Origin: Sporosarcina beigongshangi
Lineage (GTDB): Bacteria; Actinomycetota; Actinomycetes; Actinomycetales; Micrococcaceae
NCBI RefSeq assembly: GCF_016820535.1
Contig: NZ_JADHDY010000003.1
Location: 62,001-126,000 of the forward strand
DNA length: 64,000 nt
Reading direction: 5' to 3'
In this document: in pieces, positions 7,654 through 16,260 of the stretch
Layout: each line of letters begins with the position of its first letter
Numbering within the stretch: the stretch's first letter is position 1
The notes under the pieces: generated by a model
Told to the model about the DNA's origin: nothing
The model's database searches: none
Seen by the model: the letters and a program-made list of their open reading frames with translations, nothing else
Translations under genes and position numbers: made by a program

Positions 7654-8676
7654 CTAGTTGACGGCCTTCTTGCGGCGCATCATGTCCAGGTAGACAGCGA
7701 GCAGGATGACCACACCCACGGCCACCTGTTGCCACTCCTGCGGGATGGACATGATCGACAGGCCGTTGGTGAGGACCGACATGATGAGCGCACCAATGAC
7801 GGTGCCGATGATGGAGCCCTTGCCACCGGCCAGGGAGGTGCCGCCAATGACGACGGCGGCAATCGCCTGAAGTTCCAGGCCTGCACCGCCTGCTGGCTGG
7901 GCCGAGTTGAGGCGCGCCGTGGCGATGACGCCGGCCAGGCCGGTGAAGCAGCCTGCCACGGTGTAGATCATCACTGTCCATTTGGTGACGTTGACACCCG
8001 AGAGTGCCGTGGCCTGCATGTTGGAGCCGATCGAGTAGGTGTAGCGGCCCAGGATGGTCTTGGACAGCAGCAGCCCGGCAATGATCGCGGCGGCGAAGAG
8101 GATGAACACGGCATTCGGGATGACCAGACCGGGGATGGACTTGCCCAGGGCAAAGATCTTCTGGAAGCCTGCAACCTCGTTGGTGTAAACGGGCTTGGTG
8201 CCGGAGATGACAAGGGCCAGGCCGGCCGCAACCATCATCATGGCCAGGGTGGCGATAAAGGAGGGGATTTTCATGACCGCCACGAGGAAGCCGTTGATGC
8301 CACCCATGAGCGCACCGAACAGCACACCGCAGAGAACGCCCACGATCATGGGCATGCCCATCTGCGTCATGAACACTGCCGTCATGACCGAGCACAGGGT
8401 CATGCCCGTGCCAATGGACAGGTCGATGCCGCCGGTGATGATGACGAATGTGGTGCCCAGTGCCAGCAGGCCCGTCACAACGGTGGAGAGCAGGATGTTG
8501 GAGAGGTTGGCGGCCTGGTAGAAGTTGGAGCTGGCCACTGAAAAGAACAGGACCAGGGCCAGGAGGCTGGCGAACGCCAGCAGCTGCTGGAAACTGGCGC
8601 GGATCCGTGTGTTGAGTTCTGATTTCTTGTGGCTGGCAGCCTTGGCAGCTTGCGCAGCTTCCTTGGTCAAGGTCAT
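7654..8676 (-). CDS. Sugar ABC transporter permease (RbsC-like)
   Basis: A 340-residue membrane protein of the BPD_transp_2 family with about eight to ten hydrophobic segments. The family region TFVIITGGIDLSIGTGMTL lies near residues 75-93, and GGTSLAGGKGSIIGTVIGAL is the late cytoplasmic loop that contacts the ATPase. A soluble ~25-residue N-terminus precedes the first helix. Ribose-type importers form a homodimer of this subunit. It lies between the ATPase gene (18 bases upstream) and the binding-protein gene (58 bases downstream). L-Fucose import is inferred from context. Confidence 0.92.
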   Translation of the reverse strand: MTLTKEAAQAAKAASHKKSELNTRIRASFQQLLAFASLLALVLFFSVASSNFYQAANLSNILLSTVVTGLLALGTTFVIITGGIDLSIGTGMTLCSVMTAVFMTQMGMPMIVGVLCGVLFGALMGGINGFLVAVMKIPSFIATLAMMMVAAGLALVISGTKPVYTNEVAGFQKIFALGKSIPGLVIPNAVFILFAAAIIAGLLLSKTILGRYTYSIGSNMQATALSGVNVTKWTVMIYTVAGCFTGLAGVIATARLNSAQPAGGAGLELQAIAAVVIGGTSLAGGKGSIIGTVIGALIMSVLTNGLSIMSIPQEWQQVAVGVVILLAVYLDMMRRKKAVN

Positions 8677-8694
8677 CTGAATGCCTTTTCTTTC

Positions 8695-10242
8695 TTAGTT
8701 TGTGACGCGCTGCGCGCTGGATGACGGGACGGGGGCCAGTACGGAGCTGGCAATGTTCAAGGTGGCCAGTTCCATGATCTTTTCCTGGCTGGCTTCCTCG
8801 TTGCTGAGGAAGCCGGTGAGCCGGCCCTCGCTCATGACGGCAATGCGGTGTGACAGGCGCAGTACCTCGGGAAGCTCCGATGAGATCATGATGATGGACT
8901 TGCCCTGGGCGAGCAGTTCATTGAGAAGTGCGTAGATCTCTTCCTTGGCACCGACATCGATGCCGCGGGTGGGTTCGTCGAAGATCAGGATGTCGCAGTC
9001 CTTGACGAGCCATTTGGCAATGACGATCTTCTGCTGGTTGCCGCCGGAGAGGTTCTTGGCGATCTGGGCGCTGGAGGGGGTCTTGATCCGCAGCTTGTCG
9101 ATGTACGTGGCGGCGGAGGACTTCATGGCCTTGTCGTTGAGGACGCCCATGCGGGAGAACATTTTCAGCGAGCTCAGCGCAATGTTGTCCTTCACGTCGC
9201 GTTCCAGCAGGAGGCCCAGGTGTTTGCGGTCCTCCGAGAGGTAGCCCACGCCCAGTGCCGCGGCAGCGGCGGGGTTGGCGATGGTGACGTCCCGGCCGTT
9301 GAGCTCGATGGTGCCGGCTGAGAGCTTGTCTGCGCCGACGATGGCCCGGGCCACTTCCGTTCGACCTGCCCCCATCAGGCCTGCGAAGCCGAGAATCTCA
9401 CCCTTGTGCAGCTCAAAGTTGATGTCCTTGAGGAAGTCCCTGGTTCCAAGGCCGGTGACCTTCAGGACCACTTCGTCCGAGGGCTGGTGCGGTTCGGGGC
9501 GCTGGTTGCCGGAGATTTCGCGGCCCACCATGAGGTTGATGACCTCGGGCATGGTGGTGTCCGCGGTGTTGACCGTGTCGATGTACTCGCCGTCGCGAAT
9601 CACCGTGATGCGGTTGGAGATCGCCTTGAGCTCATCCATGCGGTGGGAAATGTAGATGACGCCGGTTGATTCGTTGGTGAAATTCCGGATCAAGTCATGC
9701 AGGGTGGCCACTTCCGCATCGTTGAGGGCGGCCGTGGGTTCGTCCATGATGAGGATGCGCGACTTGTAGGACAGCGCCTTGGCAATCTCAACCATCTGCT
9801 GCTTGGCCACAGTCAGGTCGCCCACGCGGGCCTTGGGGTCAAGGTCGATGTTGATCTGGTCAAAGAGCAGGCGGGCCTTGCGGTTCAGTGCACGTTCACT
9901 GAGGAACAGGCCGCCGAATCGGGGTTCGCGGCCGATATAGATGTTTTGGGCGACCGTCAGGTCCTGCATCAGGTTGAATTCCTGGTGGATGATGCTGATG
10001 CCCAGCTCCTGGGCATGCTTGGTGCCGTTGATGGACACGTCCGTGCCGTCAATTTCAAAGGTGCCCGAGTCCGGCACGTAGATGCCGGAAAGCAGCTTCA
10101 TGAGCGTGGACTTGCCGGCACCGTTCTCGCCCACCAGGGCCAGGACCTCGTTGTGTCCCAGGTCCAGTTGCATGTCGGACAGCGCCTTGACGCCGGGAAA
10201 GCTCTTGTTTACCCCGGATATCCGAAGAAGTTTCTTACTCAT
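8695..10242 (-). CDS. Sugar ABC transporter ATP-binding protein (RbsA-like, two NBDs)
   Basis: A 515-residue tandem ATPase. The first domain has a canonical Walker A (GENGAGKST, ~39-47) and Walker B (ILIMDEPTAALND), with a degenerate signature VAKQQMVEIAKAL. The second domain has a degenerate Walker A (GLMGAGRTE) but a canonical LSGGNQQKIVIAKWL signature and IFDEPTRGID. This asymmetry is normal for RbsA/MglA-type importers. It is the first gene of the three-gene operon. The upstream region carries a CRP/GlxR-type box and an ACATCCGATGT operator, suggesting catabolite control and GntR control. Confidence 0.95.
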   Translation of the reverse strand: MSKKLLRISGVNKSFPGVKALSDMQLDLGHNEVLALVGENGAGKSTLMKLLSGIYVPDSGTFEIDGTDVSINGTKHAQELGISIIHQEFNLMQDLTVAQNIYIGREPRFGGLFLSERALNRKARLLFDQINIDLDPKARVGDLTVAKQQMVEIAKALSYKSRILIMDEPTAALNDAEVATLHDLIRNFTNESTGVIYISHRMDELKAISNRITVIRDGEYIDTVNTADTTMPEVINLMVGREISGNQRPEPHQPSDEVVLKVTGLGTRDFLKDINFELHKGEILGFAGLMGAGRTEVARAIVGADKLSAGTIELNGRDVTIANPAAAAALGVGYLSEDRKHLGLLLERDVKDNIALSSLKMFSRMGVLNDKAMKSSAATYIDKLRIKTPSSAQIAKNLSGGNQQKIVIAKWLVKDCDILIFDEPTRGIDVGAKEEIYALLNELLAQGKSIIMISSELPEVLRLSHRIAVMSEGRLTGFLSNEEASQEKIMELATLNIASSVLAPVPSSSAQRVTN

Positions 10243-10371
10243 ACTGCCCTCTCAAGCCTCGGATCCGACATCAGACCTCTACCGAAGCCCACATCGTTGA
10301 CAACGGCCGCACGCATTCTGTTCGGAAGGCGGTTTGAGCGGCCCGCTCACGCAAGATACTTGTCTTGCGGA

Positions 10372-10385
10372 GTGAGTCAACTCAC
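10372..10385. promoter_or_regulatory. CRP/GlxR-type box upstream of the sugar ABC operon
   Basis: GTGAGTCAACTCAC matches GTGA-N6-TCAC perfectly. It lies ~130 bases upstream of the ATPase start. A further palindrome, GCAAGA-N6-TCTTGC, occupies 10351-10368. The whole 10243-10668 gap is regulatory sequence with no gene seen. Confidence 0.6.
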
Positions 10386-10432
10386 GTCATCCTACGTTAG
10401 TCACGTCACACATGGGCGTTTTTCGCCACAAT

Positions 10433-10443
10433 ACATCCGATGT
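10433..10443. promoter_or_regulatory. GntR-type operator (ACATCCGATGT)
   Basis: This 11-base palindrome is identical to 17653-17663 in the fucose divergent promoter region and close to the sites before the sialic-acid operon. It is ~190 bases upstream of the sugar ABC ATPase start. Confidence 0.65.
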
Positions 10444-10506
10444 TTACGAAATTGTTACCCATATCATTGCTTTGCATGGGCGGAACGGAAGGGGTAACAA
10501 AACACG

Positions 10507-10536
10507 TCCGGCCCGCAGCTGTTGCTGCGGGCCGGA
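10507..10536 (-). terminator. GC-rich hairpin between sugar ABC promoter and DUF222 gene
   Basis: Perfect 13-base arms (10507-10519 and 10524-10536) have a TGTT loop. The minus-strand continuation is T-rich (CGTGTTTTGTT), so it could stop minus-strand transcription from entering the ABC promoter region. The plus side has no T-run. Confidence 0.45.
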
Positions 10537-10633
10537 TCAAAGCAGGGTGCCAATGGGCGGGTGGGGGCGGGTGTGGTGCATGGGCCATCTTTCGCCGCAC
10601 CTGAATGATATAGAATATTTATTTGGGTAACTA

Positions 10634-10662
10634 TTGAGCTTTGATTACGGTCTGGCTAGAAT
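10634..10662 (+). promoter_or_regulatory. Promoter of the DUF222/HNH gene, probable leaderless transcript
   Basis: TTGAGC (10634-10639), a 17-base spacer and TAGAAT (10657-10662) end six bases before the ATG at 10669. No Shine-Dalgarno sequence precedes that ATG. Confidence 0.6.
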
Positions 10663-10668
10663 TGTGGT

Positions 10669-12693
10669 ATGAGTATTCGGGAGCAGTTCCCGGCAGACCG
10701 GGGCAATGTGGCCGCACAGGGTGTGCACCAACTGTTGGCTGCTGCGGCCCGCGCCCTTGATTCCATTGAACCCTTCGGCACTGACATTCCTGCCGACGCG
10801 ATGGTACTCGGCCAGGGCTTGGCCGATGCGGCGCGCGGGGCCATTCGTGACGGGTCACAAAACCTCGCCACCATCCGTTCCATCGAGGGCATTGTTGCGG
10901 CCTTGAAGGCTGCCGAAGTGAACAGGATGATGGAGGCCGTGGCGGTGGAGTCGGCGGCCACGAAGCTGACCCGGCACCAGGCGGCAATGGCGGGGCGGGG
11001 CTGTGTCGCCGAAATTGCGCTCGCCCTGTGCATCCCGGAACGGACCGCCGTGTCACTGATCCACCGCGCACAGCAGATCACCACGCTTCCCCTGACCCGG
11101 ACGGCCTTGGGTGACGGGGCAATATCGTGGCGCCATGCCACGACCGTCATGCAGGAGCTAAGCACCCTTGACGCCACCGAGGGACTGGCAAAAGAAGCGC
11201 CGGGACTGTTGGAGTGGCAGTTGTTGCGGCTGGCTGAAGGGTGCACCCCGTTGCGGTTCGCCTCGAAGGCTCGAAAGGCACGCGAGACCATGTTTCCCGA
11301 GTCCCTGGAGACCCGGACCAGGGAGGCCTTCCGCCGCCGCAGCATCACGAACGTGCCGGGGCGGGACGGCATGAGTTGCATCGAGCTGCGGATCCCCACC
11401 ATCGCAGCGAATGCGATCATGGTCCACTGCACCCGGGCCGCCCGCGCCATCAAGGCCGACGCCCTCGCACGCCAACGCGAAGCCGACGCCGCCGGAACCG
11501 GGCAAGACTGCATCGAGCACCGGACCCTGAACCAACTCCGGGCCGACGTCGCCGCCCAGATCCTGATGGGCCAGGAACTCCCCGACAGCGCCCACTACAC
11601 TCCACCCACCACCGGGCACGGCGAGACCAACACCTGGTACGGCGCCACCCGCGGCGACCAGGACACCACCGACCCCACCGGCGACCCCGCAACCACCAAC
11701 TGGTACGGCACCCCCACAGACGCGACCACCACCTGGTACGGCTCCACCACCACGGGCAGCGGCCGTGCAGGCGATGCCTGGCAAGGCAGGGATGGAATCT
11801 GGGAGGGCGGGGATGGTTCAGGGTACCGGCAGGCGGCCGTGGATGCGACCCGGATGGTCGAGTTCGATATCGACGGGGTCCGGGAATGGCCGTGGGAAGA
11901 GTGGGCCGAGCAGGACGCCTATCTGGAGGAGCTGCGCCGCCTGGGCCACCACCCGGTCCTGGCGGATCCGCCCCTGCCGATGGCACAGGTAGTGGTCAAG
12001 GTCGGCTACCTGGGGCTGCTGGGCCTCACCGATGAACCAGCCGAACTGGATGCCGCGACCGATTCGCCGGTGCCGCTGAGCATCGCCCGGAAACTCCTGG
12101 GCGAGTCAGGGTCATTCCTGAGGGCCCTGACGGATCCGGTCACCGGGGAGATGCTCCCGCTGAAACCGGACAAATACACGATCACCGACCATGAACGCTC
12201 CGTCCTGCAGGTCCTGGCCGGAGGCTGCTACTTCCCCAACTGCACCAACCCGGTGCTGGACACCCAAATGGACCATGTCAAAAGCTTCGAATCCGGCGGG
12301 CAATCCACCATGGCAAACCTCCGCCCTGCGTGCCGGCTCCACCACGCCCTCAAGCACTTCAAGGACGACAAGGACCGCCACGGGAACTACCGCCGCTGGG
12401 CAGAACCCTGGCGCACCGGGCTGCGCCTGCACGGCTGGACACCCAACCTCTGCGACGACGGCAGGGTCGGCTGGACCAGCCCCTCAGGCAAATACCACCC
12501 ACCCGAATACAACGGACCCCTCCGCCCCTCCTACCCGAAATGGCTGAAGAAACGCATCCAGGGTGCCGTTGACGGGAACGCGGCACCCGCTATGCATCAG
12601 GAACCGGCCATCCGGCCCACCTTCCGTGTCGCCCACTACGAAAGCCCGCTGGAAGCGCGCATCGTCACCTACCTTGCAACACACGCAGCCTGA
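10669..12693 (+). CDS. DUF222 and HNH endonuclease domain protein
   Basis: A 674-residue protein. Residues ~1-300 form the helical DUF222 region. Residues ~320-361 are a low-complexity linker with three WYG-containing repeats rich in T, D, P and G. The HNH domain lies near 515-565: CYFPNCTNPVLDTQMDHV with a CxxxC-like zinc pair, followed by NLRPACRLHHALKH. Such proteins are scattered in many copies through actinobacterial genomes and are suspected selfish or repair-linked nucleases; their function is not established. It sits alone, on the opposite strand, between the fucose importer and the fucose catabolic operon, so it may have inserted into an ancestral single locus. Confidence 0.9.
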   Translation: MSIREQFPADRGNVAAQGVHQLLAAAARALDSIEPFGTDIPADAMVLGQGLADAARGAIRDGSQNLATIRSIEGIVAALKAAEVNRMMEAVAVESAATKLTRHQAAMAGRGCVAEIALALCIPERTAVSLIHRAQQITTLPLTRTALGDGAISWRHATTVMQELSTLDATEGLAKEAPGLLEWQLLRLAEGCTPLRFASKARKARETMFPESLETRTREAFRRRSITNVPGRDGMSCIELRIPTIAANAIMVHCTRAARAIKADALARQREADAAGTGQDCIEHRTLNQLRADVAAQILMGQELPDSAHYTPPTTGHGETNTWYGATRGDQDTTDPTGDPATTNWYGTPTDATTTWYGSTTTGSGRAGDAWQGRDGIWEGGDGSGYRQAAVDATRMVEFDIDGVREWPWEEWAEQDAYLEELRRLGHHPVLADPPLPMAQVVVKVGYLGLLGLTDEPAELDAATDSPVPLSIARKLLGESGSFLRALTDPVTGEMLPLKPDKYTITDHERSVLQVLAGGCYFPNCTNPVLDTQMDHVKSFESGGQSTMANLRPACRLHHALKHFKDDKDRHGNYRRWAEPWRTGLRLHGWTPNLCDDGRVGWTSPSGKYHPPEYNGPLRPSYPKWLKKRIQGAVDGNAAPAMHQEPAIRPTFRVAHYESPLEARIVTYLATHAA

Positions 12694-12739
12694 CGGCACG
12701 GCGGCCGGGTTCCAGGTCCGTCACAGCGATACCGCGTCC

Positions 12740-13627
12740 CTATAGTCCGTAAACTCTGCGGGCGGTGCCGGCCCAGACGGCTTGCGCCTCGGCCGGGCTC
12801 AGCGAATCGATCAGGTCCGCAGCTACGTTGACGGTCTCCGCGTAGGATCCGCCCAGCAGGCTCACGGGCCAGTCCCCGCCAAACATGAGCCGTTGCGGCC
12901 CAAAGGCGGACAGCGCAACATCCCAGGTGCGGGAAAGAGCCGCCGCGGAGAAGTCCACGCCGCCCTCAAACAGCCCCGAGACCTTGGCCACGGTGTTGGG
13001 CAGTGCGGCAACGTCGCGCATCTGCCGTTCCCATTCGGCCATCGCTGCATCGCCGGCGGCACGTGGAGGCTTGCCGAGATGGTCGACTACGACTCTCAGT
13101 TCCGGGAAGTCGCGCGCAATACCCGCCGCCTGGCCCAGGTGCCGGGGAAAGGCGTTGGGAACGTCAAACGCGAGCCCAGCCTTCTCCAGCAGTCCCAAGG
13201 TCTCTCGAACCGGAGCCAGCTCGAGCACGTCAGGGCGCGGATCGTCGTGGATCAGCGTCCGAACGCCGCAGAACTTCGGGTTGGCGCCCCAGCGTTCCAG
13301 CAGCGAAGCCGACGCCGCCGGGTCCTCGAGCGGCAGCCAGCCGACCACACCCACAATCCAGTCGTGGGCGGCGGCCGCGGCAAGCATGGCGTCGTTGTCC
13401 GCGGCGGTGTCATCCGCCTGGACCAGGACGGCCTGCCCCACACCGGCAGCCAACAAGGTTTCCCGGGCCTGCTCCGCCGTGAAGCTGTTGTACAAAACCC
13501 CGTGGGAGGGCTGCAGCCACGAGTAGCGCCCCTCCCCCAGCTCCCACAGGTGGAGGTGGGAATCCAGGCGGTCCGGGGCGCCGCCGTCGTTCTTGGAATT
13601 GCCCCCATCCGCCGGAATGCTAGCCAT
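12740..13627 (-). CDS. Amidohydrolase family lactonase (probable L-fucono-1,5-lactonase)
   Basis: About 295 residues of the amidohydrolase_2 family. The N-terminal metal motif is RLDSHLHLWELGEGRYSWLQ. Later motifs are LRVVVDHLGKPP and LMFGGDWPVS, with the metal-site aspartate. These are typical of the aldonolactonase clade acting on L-fucono-, L-rhamnono- or galactaro-lactones. I place the start at the ATG at 13627, which overlaps the end of the aldo/keto reductase gene by eight bases; longer upstream reading would lie inside that gene. It is the last gene of the fucosidase-dehydratase operon. In the oxidative L-fucose pathway it would open the lactone made by L-fucose dehydrogenase. The substrate is inferred from gene company. 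Confidence 0.85.
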   Translation of the reverse strand: MASIPADGGNSKNDGGAPDRLDSHLHLWELGEGRYSWLQPSHGVLYNSFTAEQARETLLAAGVGQAVLVQADDTAADNDAMLAAAAAHDWIVGVVGWLPLEDPAASASLLERWGANPKFCGVRTLIHDDPRPDVLELAPVRETLGLLEKAGLAFDVPNAFPRHLGQAAGIARDFPELRVVVDHLGKPPRAAGDAAMAEWERQMRDVAALPNTVAKVSGLFEGGVDFSAAALSRTWDVALSAFGPQRLMFGGDWPVSLLGGSYAETVNVAADLIDSLSPAEAQAVWAGTARRVYGL

Positions 13628-14588
13628 GGACAAGCCCCTCGTCCAGCAGCCCGCGGGAAACCAGTGCGGTCCACAGTTCCGGGGGGATGGCGGCCTGCAT
13701 GCGCGCAGCCGTCTGAACAATCTGCTCCGGCCTGGACGCACCCACCACCACGGAGCGCACGGCGGGGTGGGCCGCGGCAAACTGCAGGGCGGCAGCCGGA
13801 AGCTCGACGCCAAACTCGTCGCAGCAGGCGGCAAGCGCCTTGGCGCGGGCCAGGATCTCCGCCGGGGCCGGCGCATAGTTGTAGTTCGCGTTGTCGGGCA
13901 CCACGGGATTGGCCAGCAGGCCGGAGTTGTACACGCCGACGTTGACGATGCCTACGCCGCGTTCCTGGCACAGCGGCAACAGGTCCTTCGCGGCCGGCTG
14001 TTCCAGCAGCGAATAGCGCCCGGCCAGCATGATCACGTCGAGGTCGGCTGCCTCGACGCAGTCGCGCAGCGCGTCCGAGGAATTGGCGCCGACACCGATG
14101 GCAGACACAAGGCCCTCCGTGCGCAGCTTCTCCAGGGCGGGCAGGGCCTGCCTGATGCCGGCCTCGAGGTCGTAGACGTCGGGGTCGTGCAGGTAGGCGA
14201 TGTCGATCCGGTCCAGGCCTGTGCGATCCAGGGATTCCTCGATGCTGCGGCGGATTCCGGCCTCGGAGGGGTCCCAGCGGCGCACGGTGTCGGCCGGGAC
14301 GTCAAAGCCCTGCGAATCGCGGGCCCCGGACGGGTTGTCCACGGGGTCCAGAATCCGGCCCACCTTGGTGGATATGACAAACTCGTCGCGCGGCTTCGAG
14401 GACAGAAATGCACCCACGCGCCGCTCCGACAGCCCCAGCCCGTAGTGCGGGGCAGTGTCAAAGTAGCGCAGGCCCGCGTCCCAGCCGGCCTCCAAGGTTG
14501 CGGCAGCAACGCCGTCGTCCATGGCCTTGTACAGGTTGCCGATGCCCGCGGCGCCAAAGCCCAGCCGGCCCAGTTCCGGAACACTCAC
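13620..14588 (-). CDS. Aldo/keto reductase (probable L-fucose dehydrogenase)
   Basis: A 322-residue AKR-fold protein starting at GTG 14588, which overlaps the mutarotase stop (GTGA). N-terminal LGFGAAGIGNLYKAM is followed by YFDTAPHYGLGLSERRVG, containing the catalytic Asp/Tyr, then STKVGRI with the catalytic Lys. The segment LDRIDIAYLHDPDVYDLEAG carries the His/Asp region, and VVVGASRPEQI is the cofactor-binding end. The sequence resembles the pyridoxal/L-fucose/D-threo-aldose dehydrogenase group that oxidises L-fucose to L-fucono-1,5-lactone. Translational coupling to the mutarotase and the downstream lactonase support the role. The exact sugar is not proven by sequence. Confidence 0.88.
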   Translation of the reverse strand: MSVPELGRLGFGAAGIGNLYKAMDDGVAAATLEAGWDAGLRYFDTAPHYGLGLSERRVGAFLSSKPRDEFVISTKVGRILDPVDNPSGARDSQGFDVPADTVRRWDPSEAGIRRSIEESLDRTGLDRIDIAYLHDPDVYDLEAGIRQALPALEKLRTEGLVSAIGVGANSSDALRDCVEAADLDVIMLAGRYSLLEQPAAKDLLPLCQERGVGIVNVGVYNSGLLANPVVPDNANYNYAPAPAEILARAKALAACCDEFGVELPAAALQFAAAHPAVRSVVVGASRPEQIVQTAARMQAAIPPELWTALVSRGLLDEGLVHG

Positions 14589-14899
14589 GGCAGCTCCCAC
14601 ACCTTCGCCAGGCCCATGTCGTCGCCCGAGTAATCGTCCTCGACTTCCAGCAACTCGCTCATGACGGCCTGCCATTCAATGTTGACCGGATCCGTTGCAA
14701 GCTCCTTGCGCATCGCCTGGTAGTCGGCCACCTCCACCACGTGGAACAGGTCCCGGCCGCTGCGCCAGATGTTCCAGCCCGTGACGCCGGATCGGCGCAG
14801 CGCTGCGTCGAGGTCGTCGCTGATGCGTGCATGGACACGGTCGTACTCGGCTTCCTTGCCGGGCTTGAGCCGCGTGTGGAGGGCGATCTTTTGGGTCAT
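14585..14899 (-). CDS. L-rhamnose/L-fucose mutarotase family protein
   Basis: A 104-residue RhaM-type dimeric alpha/beta-barrel protein. MTQKIALHTRLKPGKEAEYD is the first strand and helix, HARISDDLDAALRRSGVTGW follows, and WRSGRDLFHVVEVADY and a C-terminal Trp (AKVWELP) close the fold. It interconverts anomers of a deoxy sugar so that the dehydrogenase receives the right form. The start at ATG 14899 lies one base after the fucosidase stop. In this operon L-fucose is the expected substrate, although the family was named for rhamnose. Confidence 0.9.
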   Translation of the reverse strand: MTQKIALHTRLKPGKEAEYDRVHARISDDLDAALRRSGVTGWNIWRSGRDLFHVVEVADYQAMRKELATDPVNIEWQAVMSELLEVEDDYSGDDMGLAKVWELP

Positions 14900-14900
14900 G

Positions 14901-16256
14901 TCAGTCCTGTTCTGCGTTGAGAGGATTGGTCTGGAGGGGGTTGCTGAGGAAAAGTTCGACGACGGGCACACTCACGTTGGGCTGCTGGACCGGCAGCTTG
15001 AGCGTGAGGGTGCCGGGGGCCTGGCCGGCGGGCGTCATGTGGCCCGCCACCTGGTCTTGGTCAAGAACCACCATGGACACTTCCGAGGCGTCGTTCAGCA
15101 GCTGGGCGTAGCGTACCTTGCCGGCCAGGCCCGGGAGGTGCACAAACTGGAACGGCCAGGCGAACAGGTGCAGGTAGAGGCGGTCGCCGCGCTGGGTGTA
15201 GCGGGCGTCGACGGGGGCTTCGAAGCCTGATGCGCCGGCGCCGTAAATGGCGCGCCCGTGCAGGCGCATCCATTCACCGATGCCCTCGAGTGCCCCATGG
15301 GCACGGGGGTCGATGTTGCCGCGGGCCGTGGGACCCACGTTGAGCAGCAGGTTGCCACCCTTGGAGACCCCGTCAATCAGCATCCGCACCAGCTGGTCCG
15401 GGGTCTTGTAGTCCAGGTTGTCGCGGTCGTAGCCCCAGCTGCCGTTGAGCGTCTGGCAGGCTTCCCACGGAACTTCCCGGTCTCCGCTGACCATGGCCCC
15501 GGCAGGCTGGTACTGCTCCGGGGTGACAAAGTCCCCCGGCACATTCAGCCGGTCGTTGACGATGATGCCGGGCTGCAGCTCCCGAATCATTTCCATCAGC
15601 TCAACTGAACCCCAGTCATTGGCGCCCTTGCCGCGAAACTTGGGGGCGCCGTCGTCCGTTTTGGTGTCCATCTCCGGGTAGGAGAAGTCAAAGAAGAGGT
15701 AGTCGACCTGGCCGTAGTTGGTGAGCAGCTCACGGACCTGGCCGTGGAGGTATTCGCGGTAGGCCTCGCCGGTGCGGGTCTTGTTGAGCTCCGCCCAGTC
15801 CGGGTTGTTGCGCTGCGGGTGGACGGCGTCGACGGCGAAGTCGGGGTGGTGCCAGTCGATGACTGAGTGGTAGAAGCCCACCTTCAGGCCGGCCTCCCGA
15901 AGCGCCTCGACGTAGGGGGCGAGCAGGTCCCGCCCGCACGGAGTGTTGGTTGACTTGTACTCCGTGAGGGCGGAATCCCACAGGCAAAACCCATCGTGGT
16001 GCTTGGTGGTCAGAACCACGTACTTCATGCCGGCGTTCCTGGCCGCTGCGGCCCACTCGCGCGGGTCGTAGAGGTCGGGGTCAAAGTGCTCGAAGTACTT
16101 GCGGTAGTCCTCCACCGCGATTTCCTCGTAGTTCATGACCCATTCGTGCCGGGCCGCCAGGGAGTACAACCCCCAGTGCACAAACATGCCCAGGCGGTCC
16201 TCGGTGAACCAAGGCGCGTGGGGAATGACAACTTGTGTGGGGGTTCCCTGGCCCAT
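14901..16256 (-). CDS. Alpha-L-fucosidase, GH29, cytoplasmic
   Basis: A 451-residue GH29 enzyme. WFTEDRLGMFVHWGLYS opens the barrel, followed by YVVLTTKHHDGFCLWDS. The nucleophile aspartate is expected in DYLFFDFSYPE (~Asp190), and GGNLLLNVGPTARG is the conserved late motif. A C-terminal beta domain follows from ~350. No signal peptide is present from the chosen ATG at 16256, so it would act on imported fucosyl oligosaccharides inside the cell. It lies four bases after the fuconate dehydratase gene and one before the mutarotase gene, as part of one operon. The family call is certain; linkage preference is unknown. Confidence 0.95.
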   Translation of the reverse strand: MGQGTPTQVVIPHAPWFTEDRLGMFVHWGLYSLAARHEWVMNYEEIAVEDYRKYFEHFDPDLYDPREWAAAARNAGMKYVVLTTKHHDGFCLWDSALTEYKSTNTPCGRDLLAPYVEALREAGLKVGFYHSVIDWHHPDFAVDAVHPQRNNPDWAELNKTRTGEAYREYLHGQVRELLTNYGQVDYLFFDFSYPEMDTKTDDGAPKFRGKGANDWGSVELMEMIRELQPGIIVNDRLNVPGDFVTPEQYQPAGAMVSGDREVPWEACQTLNGSWGYDRDNLDYKTPDQLVRMLIDGVSKGGNLLLNVGPTARGNIDPRAHGALEGIGEWMRLHGRAIYGAGASGFEAPVDARYTQRGDRLYLHLFAWPFQFVHLPGLAGKVRYAQLLNDASEVSMVVLDQDQVAGHMTPAGQAPGTLTLKLPVQQPNVSVPVVELFLSNPLQTNPLNAEQD

Positions 16257-16260
16257 GGGA

